Positions 14,581-24,168 of a DNA stretch of 43,365 nucleotides are shown piece by piece (the first letter of the stretch is position 1; every line of letters starts with the position of its first letter). The notes under the pieces are model-generated. The model worked only from the letters and a program-made list of their open reading frames with translations, ran no database searches and was not told where the DNA came from. A program made the position numbers and the translations under genes. The stretch spans positions 1 through 43,365 of the forward strand of contig REEL01000125.1 in NCBI GenBank assembly GCA_007695095.1, written 5' to 3'. The stretch is from Chitinophagaceae bacterium. Its GTDB lineage: Bacteria; Bacteroidota; Bacteroidia; Chitinophagales; REEL01.

Positions 14581-17500
14581 ATGCAAAAGAATACAGATAA
14601 TTACAGTTTACTAATATCTAAACTGGATGAATTTATTAGAAGGTTTTATCTGAATCAGTTATATCGTGGTTTGATATATACCGGTTCAGTTATTTTAGCT
14701 ACTTTTCTGATTATTGCATTAGTAGAGCATTTCTTTTATTTATCTTCTTTAGGAAGAAAAGTATTATTTTACGGTTTTTTGGGCAGTAGCTTTTATCTCA
14801 TTTTTAGTTGGGTTTTTCAGCCTTTGTTGCGCTATTATAAATTAGGTGATGTTATCAGTAATGAACAAGCCGCCAAAATTATCGGGATTCATTTTGAAGA
14901 AGTAAGTGATAAATTATTAAATATACTTCAGTTAAAAACACAAAGTGATACTGCAACGAACAAAGCTTTATTGGAAGCAGGTATAAATCAAAAAATTGAA
15001 TCTTTAAAGCCCGTTCCATTTAAGCTTGCAGTAAATTTAGGTGAAAACAAAAAGTACCTGAAATACTTTGCTGTACCTTTTTCCATCATTCTCGTGCTTT
15101 TATTTGCCGCACCCAATATTATAACAGACAGCAGTACCAGATTAATCTACAACAATCAGGTTTTTGAAAGACCTGCTCCTTTCACTTTCACTTTAGTTAA
15201 TGAGGACCTGTCTGTGGCTGAAGGAGATAATTTGGAATTAAAAGTTATTATCGAAGGAGATGTTTTACCCGATAGAGTATACTACCGTTCGGAAAATCAC
15301 AGTCAATTAATGCAAAAGAATCAAAACGAATTTACATATACAATATCAAATATCAGAGATAGCAGAGACTTTCACTTTCATGCCGCCGGCTTTAATTCAA
15401 AAACATACAGTCTTGAAGTTTATTCAAGACCATTGGTTTTAAACTTTGAGGTTGAATTAGAATATCCAGCTCATACAAACCGCAGGGACGAAAAGTTAAA
15501 AAATATTGGAGATTTAAGAATACCTGAAGGAACAGAAGTTAATTGGAGCTTTTTTACCCAGCATACAGATATGGTAGACCTTAGCTTTAACGAATCACCT
15601 GTAGAGGTTAATCGCTCAGGCAAGGACCTGTTTACTTTTAATAAACAATTAATGGAAAGTAGTCAATATAGATTGGCTGTAATAAATGAGAGAGTTGGTG
15701 AAGCCGATGCAATTAAATATGGGATTACAGTTATTAAAGACGAGTATCCCAGAATAAATGTTGAGGAAATAGTTGATTCAACCCGACATTCATATATTTT
15801 TTTTGATGGTAACGCTTCTGATGACTATGGGATAACGAATGTTTATTTTGCGTGGGAAACTGTAAAGGAAAATAGTGGTTCCGGCAGTGGATATGAGAAA
15901 AAGCGCATTTCTATACCTTCCGGTTCAAGACAGGTCAATTTCACACATTATGTAGATTTCAGAGATTGGAATCTTCGCCCGGGAGATCAGATAAATTATT
16001 TTTTTGAAGTTTGGGATAATGATGGAATTAATGGTCCTAAAGCAGGAAGAACTGCAACCAGAACATACCAATTGCCTAGCCTGCGTGAGATGGAAGAAGC
16101 AACAGCAAAGTCTAACGAAAAAATAAAAGAAAGCCTTGGGGGTTCCATGGAACAAAATAGAGAAATGAATGAAGAAATTCAATCTTTACGAGAAAGGCTA
16201 ATGCAAAGACCTAACTTAAACTGGGATGACCGTCAGCAAATTGAAGATTTAGTTAAACGTCAACAGGATAAGCAAAAAACTTTAGAAGAATTACAGCAGG
16301 AATATGAAGAAAATCTAAAGCGTCAGGAAGATTATAAAGAAATGAGTCCTGAAATTGCTGAAAAGCATAAAAAGTTGCAAGATTTATTTGAAAGCTTATT
16401 GGATGATGAGACAAAAGAACTTCTCAAAAAGATACAGGACATGCTTGACGACTTAAATAGGGACCAGGCTATTGAGATGTTAAGTGAAATGGAAATGAAT
16501 GAACAGGACTTACAGCGTGAAATGGAAAGGCTCTTGTCTTTATTTAATCAATTGCAATTTGAACAAAATCTACAAGAGACAATTAGCAAATATGAAGAAT
16601 TAGCGGAAGAACAAAAACAATTAGCGGAAGAAACCAAGTCAGACACTAAAGATTCTGAGCAACTGGCAGCTGAACAGGAAGCCTTGAAAGAAAAGCTCGA
16701 GCAGTTACAAGAAGATTTAGATCGTTTAGAGGATATTGCAGGCGAGATGGGTCAACAGAACAAGATGTCTGATGTAAAAGAGCAGTCGCAAGGCGCTGAA
16801 CAAGATATGCAACAAAGTATTGATCAACTTCAGCAAAACAATAGCCAGGGTGCTTCCGGCTCACAAGATGACGCAGGTAAAAAGCTTGACGATATCGCAC
16901 AAAGCCTTGCCATGATGCAGCAATCTATGCAAATGGAACAAATGGAAATGGACCTCAAGGCTATCAGACAACTTTTAGAAAATCTTTTAAAAGTGTCTTT
17001 CGAACAGGAGGATATAATTAAAAAAATGGCTTCAATTAATACAAATAATCCTGAGTATGTTTCTCTTGTACAAGAGCAGTTTGCTCTACGCGATGATTCA
17101 CGTATGATTGAAGACAGTTTATTTGCTTTGAGCAAAAGGGTATTTCAATTAGAAACCTTTATTAATGATGAAATCAGAGCAGTAAATCGGAATTTGTCTT
17201 CAGCTATAGATAATATGGAAGAGAGAAGAGTTGGTCAGGCAAGATCCAACCAGCAATTTATTATGACAGGCTATAACAATCTAGCATTGATGTTAACGGA
17301 AACCATGGATCAGTTACAGGAGGAAATGGCTAATCAGATGCCCGGTACTCAGATGTGTCAGCAACCGGGAGAGGGAGAAGAAGGTCAGGGAATGCAGCAA
17401 ATCAGTAAAATGCAGCAGGAAATGAATCGGGGTATGCAGGAGATGTTTAGAGAGATGATGGAACAGCAAGGTCAGGGAGGTCAGGAAGGTCAAACACCTG

Positions 17501-17961
17501 ATCAGCAAGGGGAACAGATGAGCCAACAATTAGCAGAAATGGCTGCCCGACAAGCTGCTATCAGGCGTGCTCTTGAAGAGCAGTCCAGAAATTTGGGTGG
17601 ACATTCAGATGAAGATAGTGAAGAGGGTAGGCTTAGACGCGAAATACAGGAAGCTATAAAGCAGATGGATCAGACAGAAACGGATTTAGTTTTCCGGAAC
17701 TTAACACAAGAAATGTTAAAAAGGCAGGAAGATATTTTAGTAAGATTGCTTGAGGCTGCTGATGCAGAAAGAAAACAAGAACAAGATGAAGAAAGAGTAG
17801 GTGAAATTGCTACTGAACAGGAAAGGAGAATGCCTCCGGAGATAGAAGAATATTTGAGACAAAGAGAGAGTCAGCTTGATTATTACAGAACTGTACCTCC
17901 TGCATTGAGACCTTATTATAAAAATATGGTAGAAAAATACTTTCAGTCATTAAGTTTTTAA
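14581..17961 (+). CDS. DUF4175-type large membrane protein with coiled coil
   Basis: A 1126-residue protein resembling the DUF4175 family, of unknown function. Three transmembrane segments are visible: about 30-50, 60-80 and 157-175. Residues about 185-490 are beta-rich with Ig/cadherin-like strands (for example the FDGNASDDYGITNVYFAWE segment). From about 505 to the end it is almost wholly helical and coiled-coil, extremely rich in Gln, Glu and Met, with low-complexity patches such as EGEEGQGMQQ. The basic-aromatic C-terminus ends YRTVPPALRPYYKNMVEKYF. It is the first gene of a run continuing with an RsbW-like ATPase, ybeY and mnmG. A structural or scaffold role is guessed only from architecture. 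Confidence 0.75.
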   Translation: MQKNTDNYSLLISKLDEFIRRFYLNQLYRGLIYTGSVILATFLIIALVEHFFYLSSLGRKVLFYGFLGSSFYLIFSWVFQPLLRYYKLGDVISNEQAAKIIGIHFEEVSDKLLNILQLKTQSDTATNKALLEAGINQKIESLKPVPFKLAVNLGENKKYLKYFAVPFSIILVLLFAAPNIITDSSTRLIYNNQVFERPAPFTFTLVNEDLSVAEGDNLELKVIIEGDVLPDRVYYRSENHSQLMQKNQNEFTYTISNIRDSRDFHFHAAGFNSKTYSLEVYSRPLVLNFEVELEYPAHTNRRDEKLKNIGDLRIPEGTEVNWSFFTQHTDMVDLSFNESPVEVNRSGKDLFTFNKQLMESSQYRLAVINERVGEADAIKYGITVIKDEYPRINVEEIVDSTRHSYIFFDGNASDDYGITNVYFAWETVKENSGSGSGYEKKRISIPSGSRQVNFTHYVDFRDWNLRPGDQINYFFEVWDNDGINGPKAGRTATRTYQLPSLREMEEATAKSNEKIKESLGGSMEQNREMNEEIQSLRERLMQRPNLNWDDRQQIEDLVKRQQDKQKTLEELQQEYEENLKRQEDYKEMSPEIAEKHKKLQDLFESLLDDETKELLKKIQDMLDDLNRDQAIEMLSEMEMNEQDLQREMERLLSLFNQLQFEQNLQETISKYEELAEEQKQLAEETKSDTKDSEQLAAEQEALKEKLEQLQEDLDRLEDIAGEMGQQNKMSDVKEQSQGAEQDMQQSIDQLQQNNSQGASGSQDDAGKKLDDIAQSLAMMQQSMQMEQMEMDLKAIRQLLENLLKVSFEQEDIIKKMASINTNNPEYVSLVQEQFALRDDSRMIEDSLFALSKRVFQLETFINDEIRAVNRNLSSAIDNMEERRVGQARSNQQFIMTGYNNLALMLTETMDQLQEEMANQMPGTQMCQQPGEGEEGQGMQQISKMQQEMNRGMQEMFREMMEQQGQGGQEGQTPDQQGEQMSQQLAEMAARQAAIRRALEEQSRNLGGHSDEDSEEGRLRREIQEAIKQMDQTETDLVFRNLTQEMLKRQEDILVRLLEAADAERKQEQDEERVGEIATEQERRMPPEIEEYLRQRESQLDYYRTVPPALRPYYKNMVEKYFQSLSF

Positions 17962-18003
17962 TGATAATATAGTAAATTTGCCTACTATTAAATATGCGAA
18001 GTT

Positions 18004-18420
18004 ATGACACAACAAAAAACTATGGACGAATTTAAAATAAGCATAAGCTCAAAACCTGAGAATATAAATAAGGTTGAAGCATTTCTTGATGAAATGTATA
18101 ATAAGTTTTCAGTGAAGGAAGACATTTTTGGGAATATGCTTATTTCATTAACCGAGGCTGTTAATAATTCAATTATACATGGTAATGAACTAGATGATTC
18201 CAAGTTAGTTACAGTCGTGTGTAAATACGATGGAGAAAAGATGGTCTTTTTAGTTAGTGATGAAGGTGAAGGATTTGATTACGAAAATTTACCTGACCCG
18301 ACTTCTCCTGAAAATCTGGAGAAACTGACAGGCAGGGGTGTGTTTTTGATGAAACAATTAAGTGATGAGGTAGAGTATACGAACGGAGGAAATACCGTTG
18401 CTCTTACGTTTAAATTATAA
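18004..18420 (+). CDS. RsbW-like GHKL ATPase (anti-sigma-factor/serine kinase type)
   Basis: A 138-residue single-domain histidine-kinase-like ATPase. The N box is ISLTEAVNNSIIHGN (E51, N54/N55 region), the G1 box is DEGEGF at 86-91 and the G2 region GRGVFLMKQL is at 110-119. This resembles RsbW/SpoIIAB-type switch kinases that phosphorylate an anti-sigma antagonist or bind a sigma factor. No partner (RsbV-like STAS protein or sigma factor) is adjacent, so the target is unknown. It lies 42 bp after the DUF4175 gene and 11 bp before the ybeY start. Start ATG 18004. Confidence 0.85.
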   Translation: MTQQKTMDEFKISISSKPENINKVEAFLDEMYNKFSVKEDIFGNMLISLTEAVNNSIIHGNELDDSKLVTVVCKYDGEKMVFLVSDEGEGFDYENLPDPTSPENLEKLTGRGVFLMKQLSDEVEYTNGGNTVALTFKL

Positions 18421-18431
18421 AGTCGAATATA

Positions 18432-18863
18432 TTGAGCATACAGTTTCATTTTTTGAATAAAACCTTAGACTTAAAGAAAAAGAAAAAGAAAAAGTACAAA
18501 AGCTGGCTAAAGCTCCTTGCTAAAAGCCACATGAAGAAAATAGAGCATATAAACTTGATCGTCTGTACAGATGATTATCTGCTTGAAATTAATAGGAAGC
18601 ATCTGAATCACGACTATTATACCGATATAATTACTTTCGATCTGTCTGTAAATAAGAAATTAATTTCCGGAGATTTATTTATAAGCTATGATAGGGTTTT
18701 GGAAAATGCTATTAAATTTCAAACCTCACCTAAGAGAGAATTAAGAAGAGTTGTCGCTCATGGCTTATTACATTTATTCGGATTTAAGGATAAGTTGGCA
18801 AAAGATAAAGAGATCATGACGATTATGGAGAATAAAGCCTTAGAGCTTTGGAAAGAAGTTTGA
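18432..18863 (+). CDS. ybeY: Endoribonuclease / rRNA maturation factor YbeY
   Basis: YbeY is a zinc-dependent endoribonuclease acting in 16S rRNA 3'-end maturation and ribosome quality control. The C-terminal metal motif reads HGLLHLFGFKDK: histidines at 110 and 114, with Asp120-Lys121 where many phyla have Asp-His. I recall the same change in other Bacteroidota YbeY proteins, so it is probably lineage-typical. DYYTDIITFDLS (about 61-72) is another family signature. The start is TTG 18432; the next in-frame Met (residue 34) would delete conserved N-terminal sequence. Residues 15-21 are seven lysines encoded by a hexanucleotide repeat. A parS-like site begins at the stop codon. Confidence 0.9.
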   Translation: MSIQFHFLNKTLDLKKKKKKKYKSWLKLLAKSHMKKIEHINLIVCTDDYLLEINRKHLNHDYYTDIITFDLSVNKKLISGDLFISYDRVLENAIKFQTSPKRELRRVVAHGLLHLFGFKDKLAKDKEIMTIMENKALELWKEV

Positions 18864-18880
18864 TGTTCCACGTGGAACAT
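18863..18880. other. parS-like centromere site 1
   Basis: ATGTTCCACGTGGAACAT is an 18-bp perfect palindrome. Its inner 16 bp differ from the widely conserved ParB site TGTTNCACGTGAAACA by one base and match the variant used in several proteobacteria. It begins on the last base of the ybeY stop codon. Chromosomal parS sites usually lie near the replication origin. parA/parB genes are not in the window. Confidence 0.75.
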
Positions 18881-18911
18881 TAATAAGGTAAGTTGTAGAA
18901 TAAAATTTAGA

Positions 18912-18927
18912 TGTTTCACGTGAAACC
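18912..18927. other. parS-like centromere site 2
   Basis: TGTTTCACGTGAAACC matches 15 of 16 positions of the ParB-binding consensus; the core 18913-18926 is a perfect 14-bp palindrome. Its centre is 48 bp from that of site 1, and it is 11 bp before the mnmG ATG. Two such copies in a 68-bp gap are very unlikely by chance. Confidence 0.8.
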
Positions 18928-18938
18928 TTTTGAAAGTT

Positions 18939-20801
18939 ATGTTTAAAGAATATGATATAATAGTTGTTGGTGCCGGTCATGCAGGTTGTGAAGCTGCTGC
19001 GGTTTCTGCTAATATGGGTATGTCTGTTTTGTTGATTACAATGAACATGACAACAATTGCACAAATGTCTTGCAATCCGGCTATGGGTGGAATTGCAAAG
19101 GGGCAAATTGTTAGGGAAATAGATGCGCTTGGAGGTTATTCCGGAGTTGTTTCAGATAGGTCCGCTATACAGTTTAGGATGTTAAATAAGTCAAAGGGTC
19201 CGGCAATGTGGAGCCCCAGGACACAAAATGACAGATTGATGTTTGCGACTTTATGGAGAAATATGCTTGAGCAGACCCCCGGAGTCGATTTTTGGCAGGA
19301 TATGGTTTCTGAGCTTTTAATAGAAAAGGGTCACTTGGCAGGTGTGAAGACCGGAATGGGCATTGAAATTAGAAGCAAAGCTGTTGTCTTAACAAATGGC
19401 ACCTTTTTAAATGGCCTGATTCATATTGGAGAGAAGCAGTTTGGTGGAGGGCGAGCCGGTGAACGGGCATCGGAAGGTATTACAGAGCAATTAATCTCTT
19501 TAGGCTTTAAGTATGGGAGGATGAAAACGGGAACGCCTCCCAGAATAGATGGGCGTTCATTGAATTATGAAGCTATGGAAGAGCAAAAGGGGGATGATGT
19601 ACCATCCGGTTTTTCTTTTCAAAACATAGACTTGCCTAAAGAGCAGAGGAGTTGTCATATTACTTACACAAATAGCAAAGTGCATGACTGTTTGAAAGAG
19701 GGTTTTGAGTTTTCTCCCATGTTTAATGGCAGAATTAGAGGTTTGGGGCCGCGTTATTGCCCTTCTATAGAAGATAAAATTGATCGATTTGCAGATAAAG
19801 ACCAACACCAGATATTTGTTGAGCCGGAAGGGTGGGATACTGTTGAGGTTTATGTTAATGGATTTTCCACCTCACTACCAGAAGATGTGCAATATAAAGC
19901 CTTAAGAAAAATTCCCGGATTTGAGCAGGCAAAAATGTTTAGGCCGGGTTATGCTATAGAATATGATTTTTTCCCACCCACTCAGCTTAAAGATACGCTG
20001 GAAACTAAATTGGTTGAAAACCTTTATTTTGCCGGACAAATAAATGGAACGACAGGGTATGAAGAGGCGGCGTGTCAGGGGTTAATGGCAGGAATCAATG
20101 CGGTAAGGAAGGTTAGAAGTCAATCGCCTGTTGTTTTAAAAAGGTCTGAAGCATATATCGGTGTTCTTATTGATGATTTAATTAATAAGGGTACGGATGA
20201 GCCTTACAGGATGTTTACATCCAGGGCTGAATATAGGATATTGCTGCGCCAGGACAATGCAGATACCAGATTGACACCCATTGCCTATGACCTGGGAATT
20301 GTTACAAAGGAGCGTTTCGAGGCTGTTATGCAAAAATCAAAAACAATTGTTGCTATTGAAAAAATTTTAAAGACGAATAGTGTTGCTCCCCATGAAATTA
20401 ATGAATTTTTGAAAGAAATGGATTCTGCTCCAATAAATCAAAAGTTGAGATGGGAAAACATTCTTATGAGGCCACGCATTTCATTGAAAGACTTAACATT
20501 GAATTGCTCCGGTTTGAAAAATCTATTGAGTGAGTTTTCAGATAATGATTTGTCCGCTGCTGAAATTCAGTTGAAGTATAGTGGGTATATTGAGAAAGAA
20601 AGAGAGAATGCAGAAAAAATGGAAAGACTGGAAGATATTAGGCTAAATCAAAACTTTGATTATGATAAAATAAAGTCACTCTCTTTTGAGGCCAAAGAAA
20701 AACTTAAAGAAATTAAGCCATCTTCTCTGGGTCAGGCAAGTAGAATTAGTGGCGTAAACCCTTCAGATATTTCAGTTTTAATGGTGCACTTAGGGAGATA
20801 A
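18939..20801 (+). CDS. mnmG: tRNA uridine-5-carboxymethylaminomethyl modification enzyme MnmG (GidA)
   Basis: With MnmE, MnmG installs the cmnm5 group on U34 of certain tRNAs, using FAD and a folate donor. The 620-residue product starts at ATG 18939 ([23 protein letters not shown] dinucleotide-binding loop). An upstream in-frame TTG at 18930 would overlap the parS-like region and is less likely. Family landmarks are [66 protein letters not shown] and [17 protein letters not shown]. Length is normal. gidA near parS and the origin is a recurrent arrangement in bacteria. Its stop overlaps the next start by one base (TAATG). Confidence 0.97.
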   Translation: MFKEYDIIVVGAGHAGCEAAAVSANMGMSVLLITMNMTTIAQMSCNPAMGGIAKGQIVREIDALGGYSGVVSDRSAIQFRMLNKSKGPAMWSPRTQNDRLMFATLWRNMLEQTPGVDFWQDMVSELLIEKGHLAGVKTGMGIEIRSKAVVLTNGTFLNGLIHIGEKQFGGGRAGERASEGITEQLISLGFKYGRMKTGTPPRIDGRSLNYEAMEEQKGDDVPSGFSFQNIDLPKEQRSCHITYTNSKVHDCLKEGFEFSPMFNGRIRGLGPRYCPSIEDKIDRFADKDQHQIFVEPEGWDTVEVYVNGFSTSLPEDVQYKALRKIPGFEQAKMFRPGYAIEYDFFPPTQLKDTLETKLVENLYFAGQINGTTGYEEAACQGLMAGINAVRKVRSQSPVVLKRSEAYIGVLIDDLINKGTDEPYRMFTSRAEYRILLRQDNADTRLTPIAYDLGIVTKERFEAVMQKSKTIVAIEKILKTNSVAPHEINEFLKEMDSAPINQKLRWENILMRPRISLKDLTLNCSGLKNLLSEFSDNDLSAAEIQLKYSGYIEKERENAEKMERLEDIRLNQNFDYDKIKSLSFEAKEKLKEIKPSSLGQASRISGVNPSDISVLMVHLGR

Positions 20802-22465
20802 TGATAATAAAGAAAAGATATTATATTTTGAATTCAAACCTGATTTTGAAAACAATTTTGTTTCCTGTAATGCTTATAGGATTAAATTCTTGTGCGAATA
20901 TAGTGACTCCCCCGGGAGGTCCAATAGATAAAGATCCTCCTGAAGTCCTGGAAGAATCCCCGCCGAATAATTCCACAAACATAAATCCTAAAGAAATAAG
21001 AATACGATTCGATGAGTTCGTAGAATTAAATAACCCTCAGCAACAAATAATTATATCACCACTGTTAAAAAATAACCCTGAATATCGAATTCGGGGCAGA
21101 AATCTTGTTATTTTAATTGACGATACCTTAAGAGAAGAAACGACTTATGTTATAAATTTTGGTGCAGCAATTCGTGATATAACGGAAGGTAATGTTCTGG
21201 AAAATTATAAATTTGTTTTTTCAACAGGTGACTTTATCGATTCACTATCAATTTCAGGATCTGTAAAAAATGCTTTTAATTACAATCCGGAAAAGCAAAT
21301 TACCGTATCTCTTTATGAATCTTTTGAAGATTCAGCCGTATATAAGAAAAAGCCCCTTTACATATCCAGAACAGATGATAATGGAAGATTTGAATTAAGC
21401 AATATAAAAGAAGGGGAATACTATATTTTTGCATTAGAAGATAAAAACTTTAATCTTATATATGACCTGAGTGACGAAAGAATTGCATTTAAAGAAGAAC
21501 CATTGGCTATTTATCCGGATACTTCCTTAGCAGACGTAGACTTACTTTTATTTCAAGAGTTTTCCAGACGCCCGGGAATTAAAGAACAAAAACGCTTAAG
21601 CAAGCATATTCAGAAAATTATTTACTCACGTCCAATTGACACAATTAGCTTACAAACTAAAGAGGCTCAAGAGGATAGAGTTGATTACTTAAATCACTAT
21701 CTCAATTTAGATACTCTATTTATCACTCAATCAATAGTTAAAGATAGTTTAAACCTTGTTGTAGAAGTCAATAATGTAAGAAGTGATACCTTGCTATTGT
21801 CACCATTTGAAGAAGCTCAGTTTGAATTGTTGGAGCAGCCTAATTTTAGCAAAATATCACCGGGAAATGTTAGTTTAAAGTTTCTTTTCTCAGATGAAAT
21901 TGAAATGTTTAATGCAGAGGCTATAAAACTTTTTACCAAAGACTCTATACCGGTACAAATTGATGTTTTATCGAATGATATAATAACTAATAGACCTTGG
22001 AGTTTTATCCTGACTGCAGACTTAAAAGAAGGCACAGAGTACAAATTAGTGTTTTTAGACTCTGCCTTTTTAAGTAAAAGTAATTTATATTATCCATTAA
22101 CTACCGATACCTTTAATATAGCAGTAGCCAAAGAGAATGCATTAGGTGCATTTAGTATTAATCTTTCTATTACAGATGATGAGCATCAGTATATAATGCA
22201 GTTTTTTACCAGTAGCAGGGGAGAAGAAAATATACATTTTCAAAAAATCATAAACCCACCTTTTATTGAAAGTATAAGATTAAGAAACATTCCACCGGCA
22301 AGCTATCAATTGAGATTTATACAAGATTTAAGTAGGAGTGGTTATTGGAATCCGGGAAACTTCAACATCAAAAGACAGCCTGAACCAATTTTATATTATC
22401 CGGGTACTATTGACGTCCGTGCAAATTGGGAATCTGAAATTACAATAAATGACTTTGACTTTTAG
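20801..22465 (+). CDS. Outer-membrane-type lipoprotein with Ig-like (Big_5-like) domain
   Basis: A 554-residue lipoprotein. A hydrophobic N-terminus ends in the lipobox GLNSC (about residues 27-31), followed by NIVTPPGGPIDKDPPEV. Residues about 45-145 look like an SbsA/Big_5-type Ig domain (SPPNNSTNINPKEIRIRFDE; TTYVINFGAAIRDITEGN). Residues about 150-240 resemble a carboxypeptidase-regulatory-like fold (SISGSVKNAFN; DDNGRFELSNIKEGEYYIFA). The rest is beta-rich with no family recognised. Genes of this type are common in Bacteroidota; the function is unknown. Translation is coupled to mnmG through a TAATG overlap. Its 3' end overlaps that of the convergent purQ by 4 bp. Confidence 0.8.
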   Translation: MIIKKRYYILNSNLILKTILFPVMLIGLNSCANIVTPPGGPIDKDPPEVLEESPPNNSTNINPKEIRIRFDEFVELNNPQQQIIISPLLKNNPEYRIRGRNLVILIDDTLREETTYVINFGAAIRDITEGNVLENYKFVFSTGDFIDSLSISGSVKNAFNYNPEKQITVSLYESFEDSAVYKKKPLYISRTDDNGRFELSNIKEGEYYIFALEDKNFNLIYDLSDERIAFKEEPLAIYPDTSLADVDLLLFQEFSRRPGIKEQKRLSKHIQKIIYSRPIDTISLQTKEAQEDRVDYLNHYLNLDTLFITQSIVKDSLNLVVEVNNVRSDTLLLSPFEEAQFELLEQPNFSKISPGNVSLKFLFSDEIEMFNAEAIKLFTKDSIPVQIDVLSNDIITNRPWSFILTADLKEGTEYKLVFLDSAFLSKSNLYYPLTTDTFNIAVAKENALGAFSINLSITDDEHQYIMQFFTSSRGEENIHFQKIINPPFIESIRLRNIPPASYQLRFIQDLSRSGYWNPGNFNIKRQPEPILYYPGTIDVRANWESEITINDFDF

Positions 22466-23160
22466 TAAGCCAACTTGCAGATAGTTTCAAGTATTAAACG
22501 CCCGTCTTCATTTCCAAGAATCTTTTCGGCAGCTCTCTCAGGGTGAGGCATCAATCCAACTATATTACCTTTTTTATTGCTAATACCGGCTATATTCATT
22601 ACAGATCCATTAAGGTTTGCTGAATCTATAATATCGCCATTTACATCACAGTATTGATATACTATTTGATTATTTTCTTTTAACTCATTAAGCGTTTGAT
22701 TATCAGCATAGAAACGACCCTCTGCATGAGCAATAGGAATTTTTAATGCCGTATTTTGCAACTCTTCATTATATAATACAGAGTTATTTTCCAATTGTTT
22801 AATGTAAATGTTTTTACAAATGAATTTTTGATTTTGATTGCGAACAAGCACTCCCGGCAAAAGCCCACTTTCACAAAGAATTTGAAAACCATTACAAATG
22901 CCGATTATTTTTCCTCCTCTTTCAGCAAAGCTTATGACACTTTCCATAATTTTTGAAAATCTGGCTATAGCACCCGACCTTAGGTAATCACCGTATGAAA
23001 ACCCACCGGGCAATATCAGATAATCATCTTCAGTAAAGTAATCCGGAATTTCATTTTTGTGCCACAATGCTTCTACATCCTGATGTAAAACTTCACGTAG
23101 AACGTGAATCATATCGTAATCGCAATTAGACCCCGGAAATGTAACAACTCCAAAACGCAT
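22462..23160 (-). CDS. purQ: Phosphoribosylformylglycinamidine synthase subunit PurQ
   Basis: PurQ is the glutaminase of FGAM synthase (purine synthesis step 4), releasing ammonia for PurL. The 232-residue product has the class I amidotransferase triad: Cys89 in GICNGFQ, His206 and Glu208 in PHPERA. The N-terminal FPGSNCDYD and LPGGFSYGDYLRSGA are diagnostic. A separate PurQ implies a small-type PurL and a PurS elsewhere, the Gram-positive style of complex rather than the single large PurL. It is the last gene of a minus-strand run, 9 bp after the polytopic membrane protein gene. Confidence 0.96.
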   Translation of the reverse strand: MRFGVVTFPGSNCDYDMIHVLREVLHQDVEALWHKNEIPDYFTEDDYLILPGGFSYGDYLRSGAIARFSKIMESVISFAERGGKIIGICNGFQILCESGLLPGVLVRNQNQKFICKNIYIKQLENNSVLYNEELQNTALKIPIAHAEGRFYADNQTLNELKENNQIVYQYCDVNGDIIDSANLNGSVMNIAGISNKKGNIVGLMPHPERAAEKILGNEDGRLILETICKLAY

Positions 23161-23169
23161 ATTTATGAT

Positions 23170-24168
23170 TTAAAAGAATAAAGAGAACTGAAAGTTTATT
23201 ATTAGAAACAACAAAACTAAGAAAATCAATTCACCTGTAATATTTTTTTTAAAAAGATAAAATATTCTACCGGTTAAAAAACTAAAGGGTATTCCTAAAA
23301 AATAAAAATGAACTACTTTTCCGTCTGTAGTTAAAAAGATTGCAAATAAAGACATTACTGTCATTATAAAAAGGCTTCCCCATACAGCTCTGGTTCTGAC
23401 ATTCATTCTGTTGAAGTAATTACTTACATTTCCAACACCTATAAAGCTTAGAATTATCAGGAATGAGAAGATAAAAAGAATTTCCGTTGTTAAAGCTTCA
23501 GGGCTAAAAGGTGCTTTTGTAAACCGAATTATATTTTCAATTGCAAACAAATCTAGCTTATCAAGAAGAAAGTATGTTGAGGAGATTAAAAACAAGGAGC
23601 AAACAATTCCTGTTAGCAGAACCAGATGTAATCTAATTGAAGCATTTATATAGACAATTAGGTAGAGAACTGAAGTAACAGAAATAAAAACTAATGGAAA
23701 GTGGTATATAGCAGCAATTCCTGCAAAAAGTCCGAGATAAAAAATCTCTTTGAAGTTAACCTCATTATAAAGGTTTATATAGCTTTTAAGTGCGTAAAGT
23801 ATAAAATAGTTGCCTATTATAAGAGGTGTTAGCAAAATATTAAACTGAGTTATAGATACGCAGAATGTTACAAAAAACAGGGAGGGTAGAGAGGTTCCTT
23901 TGCTCCAAAATTCTGCTTGATCATTTATATTTCTAATAAGTATACTCTGATGAACCAAAACCACAGAGAAAAAAAAATTAAAGAAAAGTGTATTTATGAA
24001 AATATATTCACTAAAAGGAGTTACCAGAGTTAGAAATAAATGAGAACTGAGTTCAGGTGTTTCTGCAATACCGTCATTGTAGAAAAATAAAAATAATTTA
24101 AGACAAAGAGTGTAAAGGAAAAGAACCGGGATAGTGAGCGGACCTTGATTTTTAAACAGTGAAATCAT
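23170..24168 (-). CDS. Polytopic inner-membrane protein, DUF6427-like
   Basis: A 332-residue protein that is overwhelmingly hydrophobic, with about 9-10 predicted transmembrane helices and few charged residues. The N-terminus MISLFKNQGPLTIPVLFLY and overall layout resemble a Bacteroidota-specific family often called DUF6427; I hold this only by recollection. No catalytic motif is visible. It overlaps the upstream gene by one base (TGATG) and precedes purQ by 9 bp, so the three are one translationally coupled operon. A link with nucleotide metabolism is suggested only by this neighbourhood. Confidence 0.6.
   Translation of the reverse strand: MISLFKNQGPLTIPVLFLYTLCLKLFLFFYNDGIAETPELSSHLFLTLVTPFSEYIFINTLFFNFFFSVVLVHQSILIRNINDQAEFWSKGTSLPSLFFVTFCVSITQFNILLTPLIIGNYFILYALKSYINLYNEVNFKEIFYLGLFAGIAAIYHFPLVFISVTSVLYLIVYINASIRLHLVLLTGIVCSLFLISSTYFLLDKLDLFAIENIIRFTKAPFSPEALTTEILFIFSFLIILSFIGVGNVSNYFNRMNVRTRAVWGSLFIMTVMSLFAIFLTTDGKVVHFYFLGIPFSFLTGRIFYLFKKNITGELIFLVLLFLIINFQFSLFF

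Noticed and set aside
18471-18495. Possible programmed frameshift at the A-rich repeat in ybeY
   Set aside because: In the reading frame the heptamers begin with G, so the canonical A-AAA-AAG slippery sequence is not formed, and no alternative frame product is sensible.
23090-23110. Third parS-like site in purQ
   Set aside because: The CACG...CGTG halves are separated by extra bases, so the continuous CACGTG core of parS is missing.
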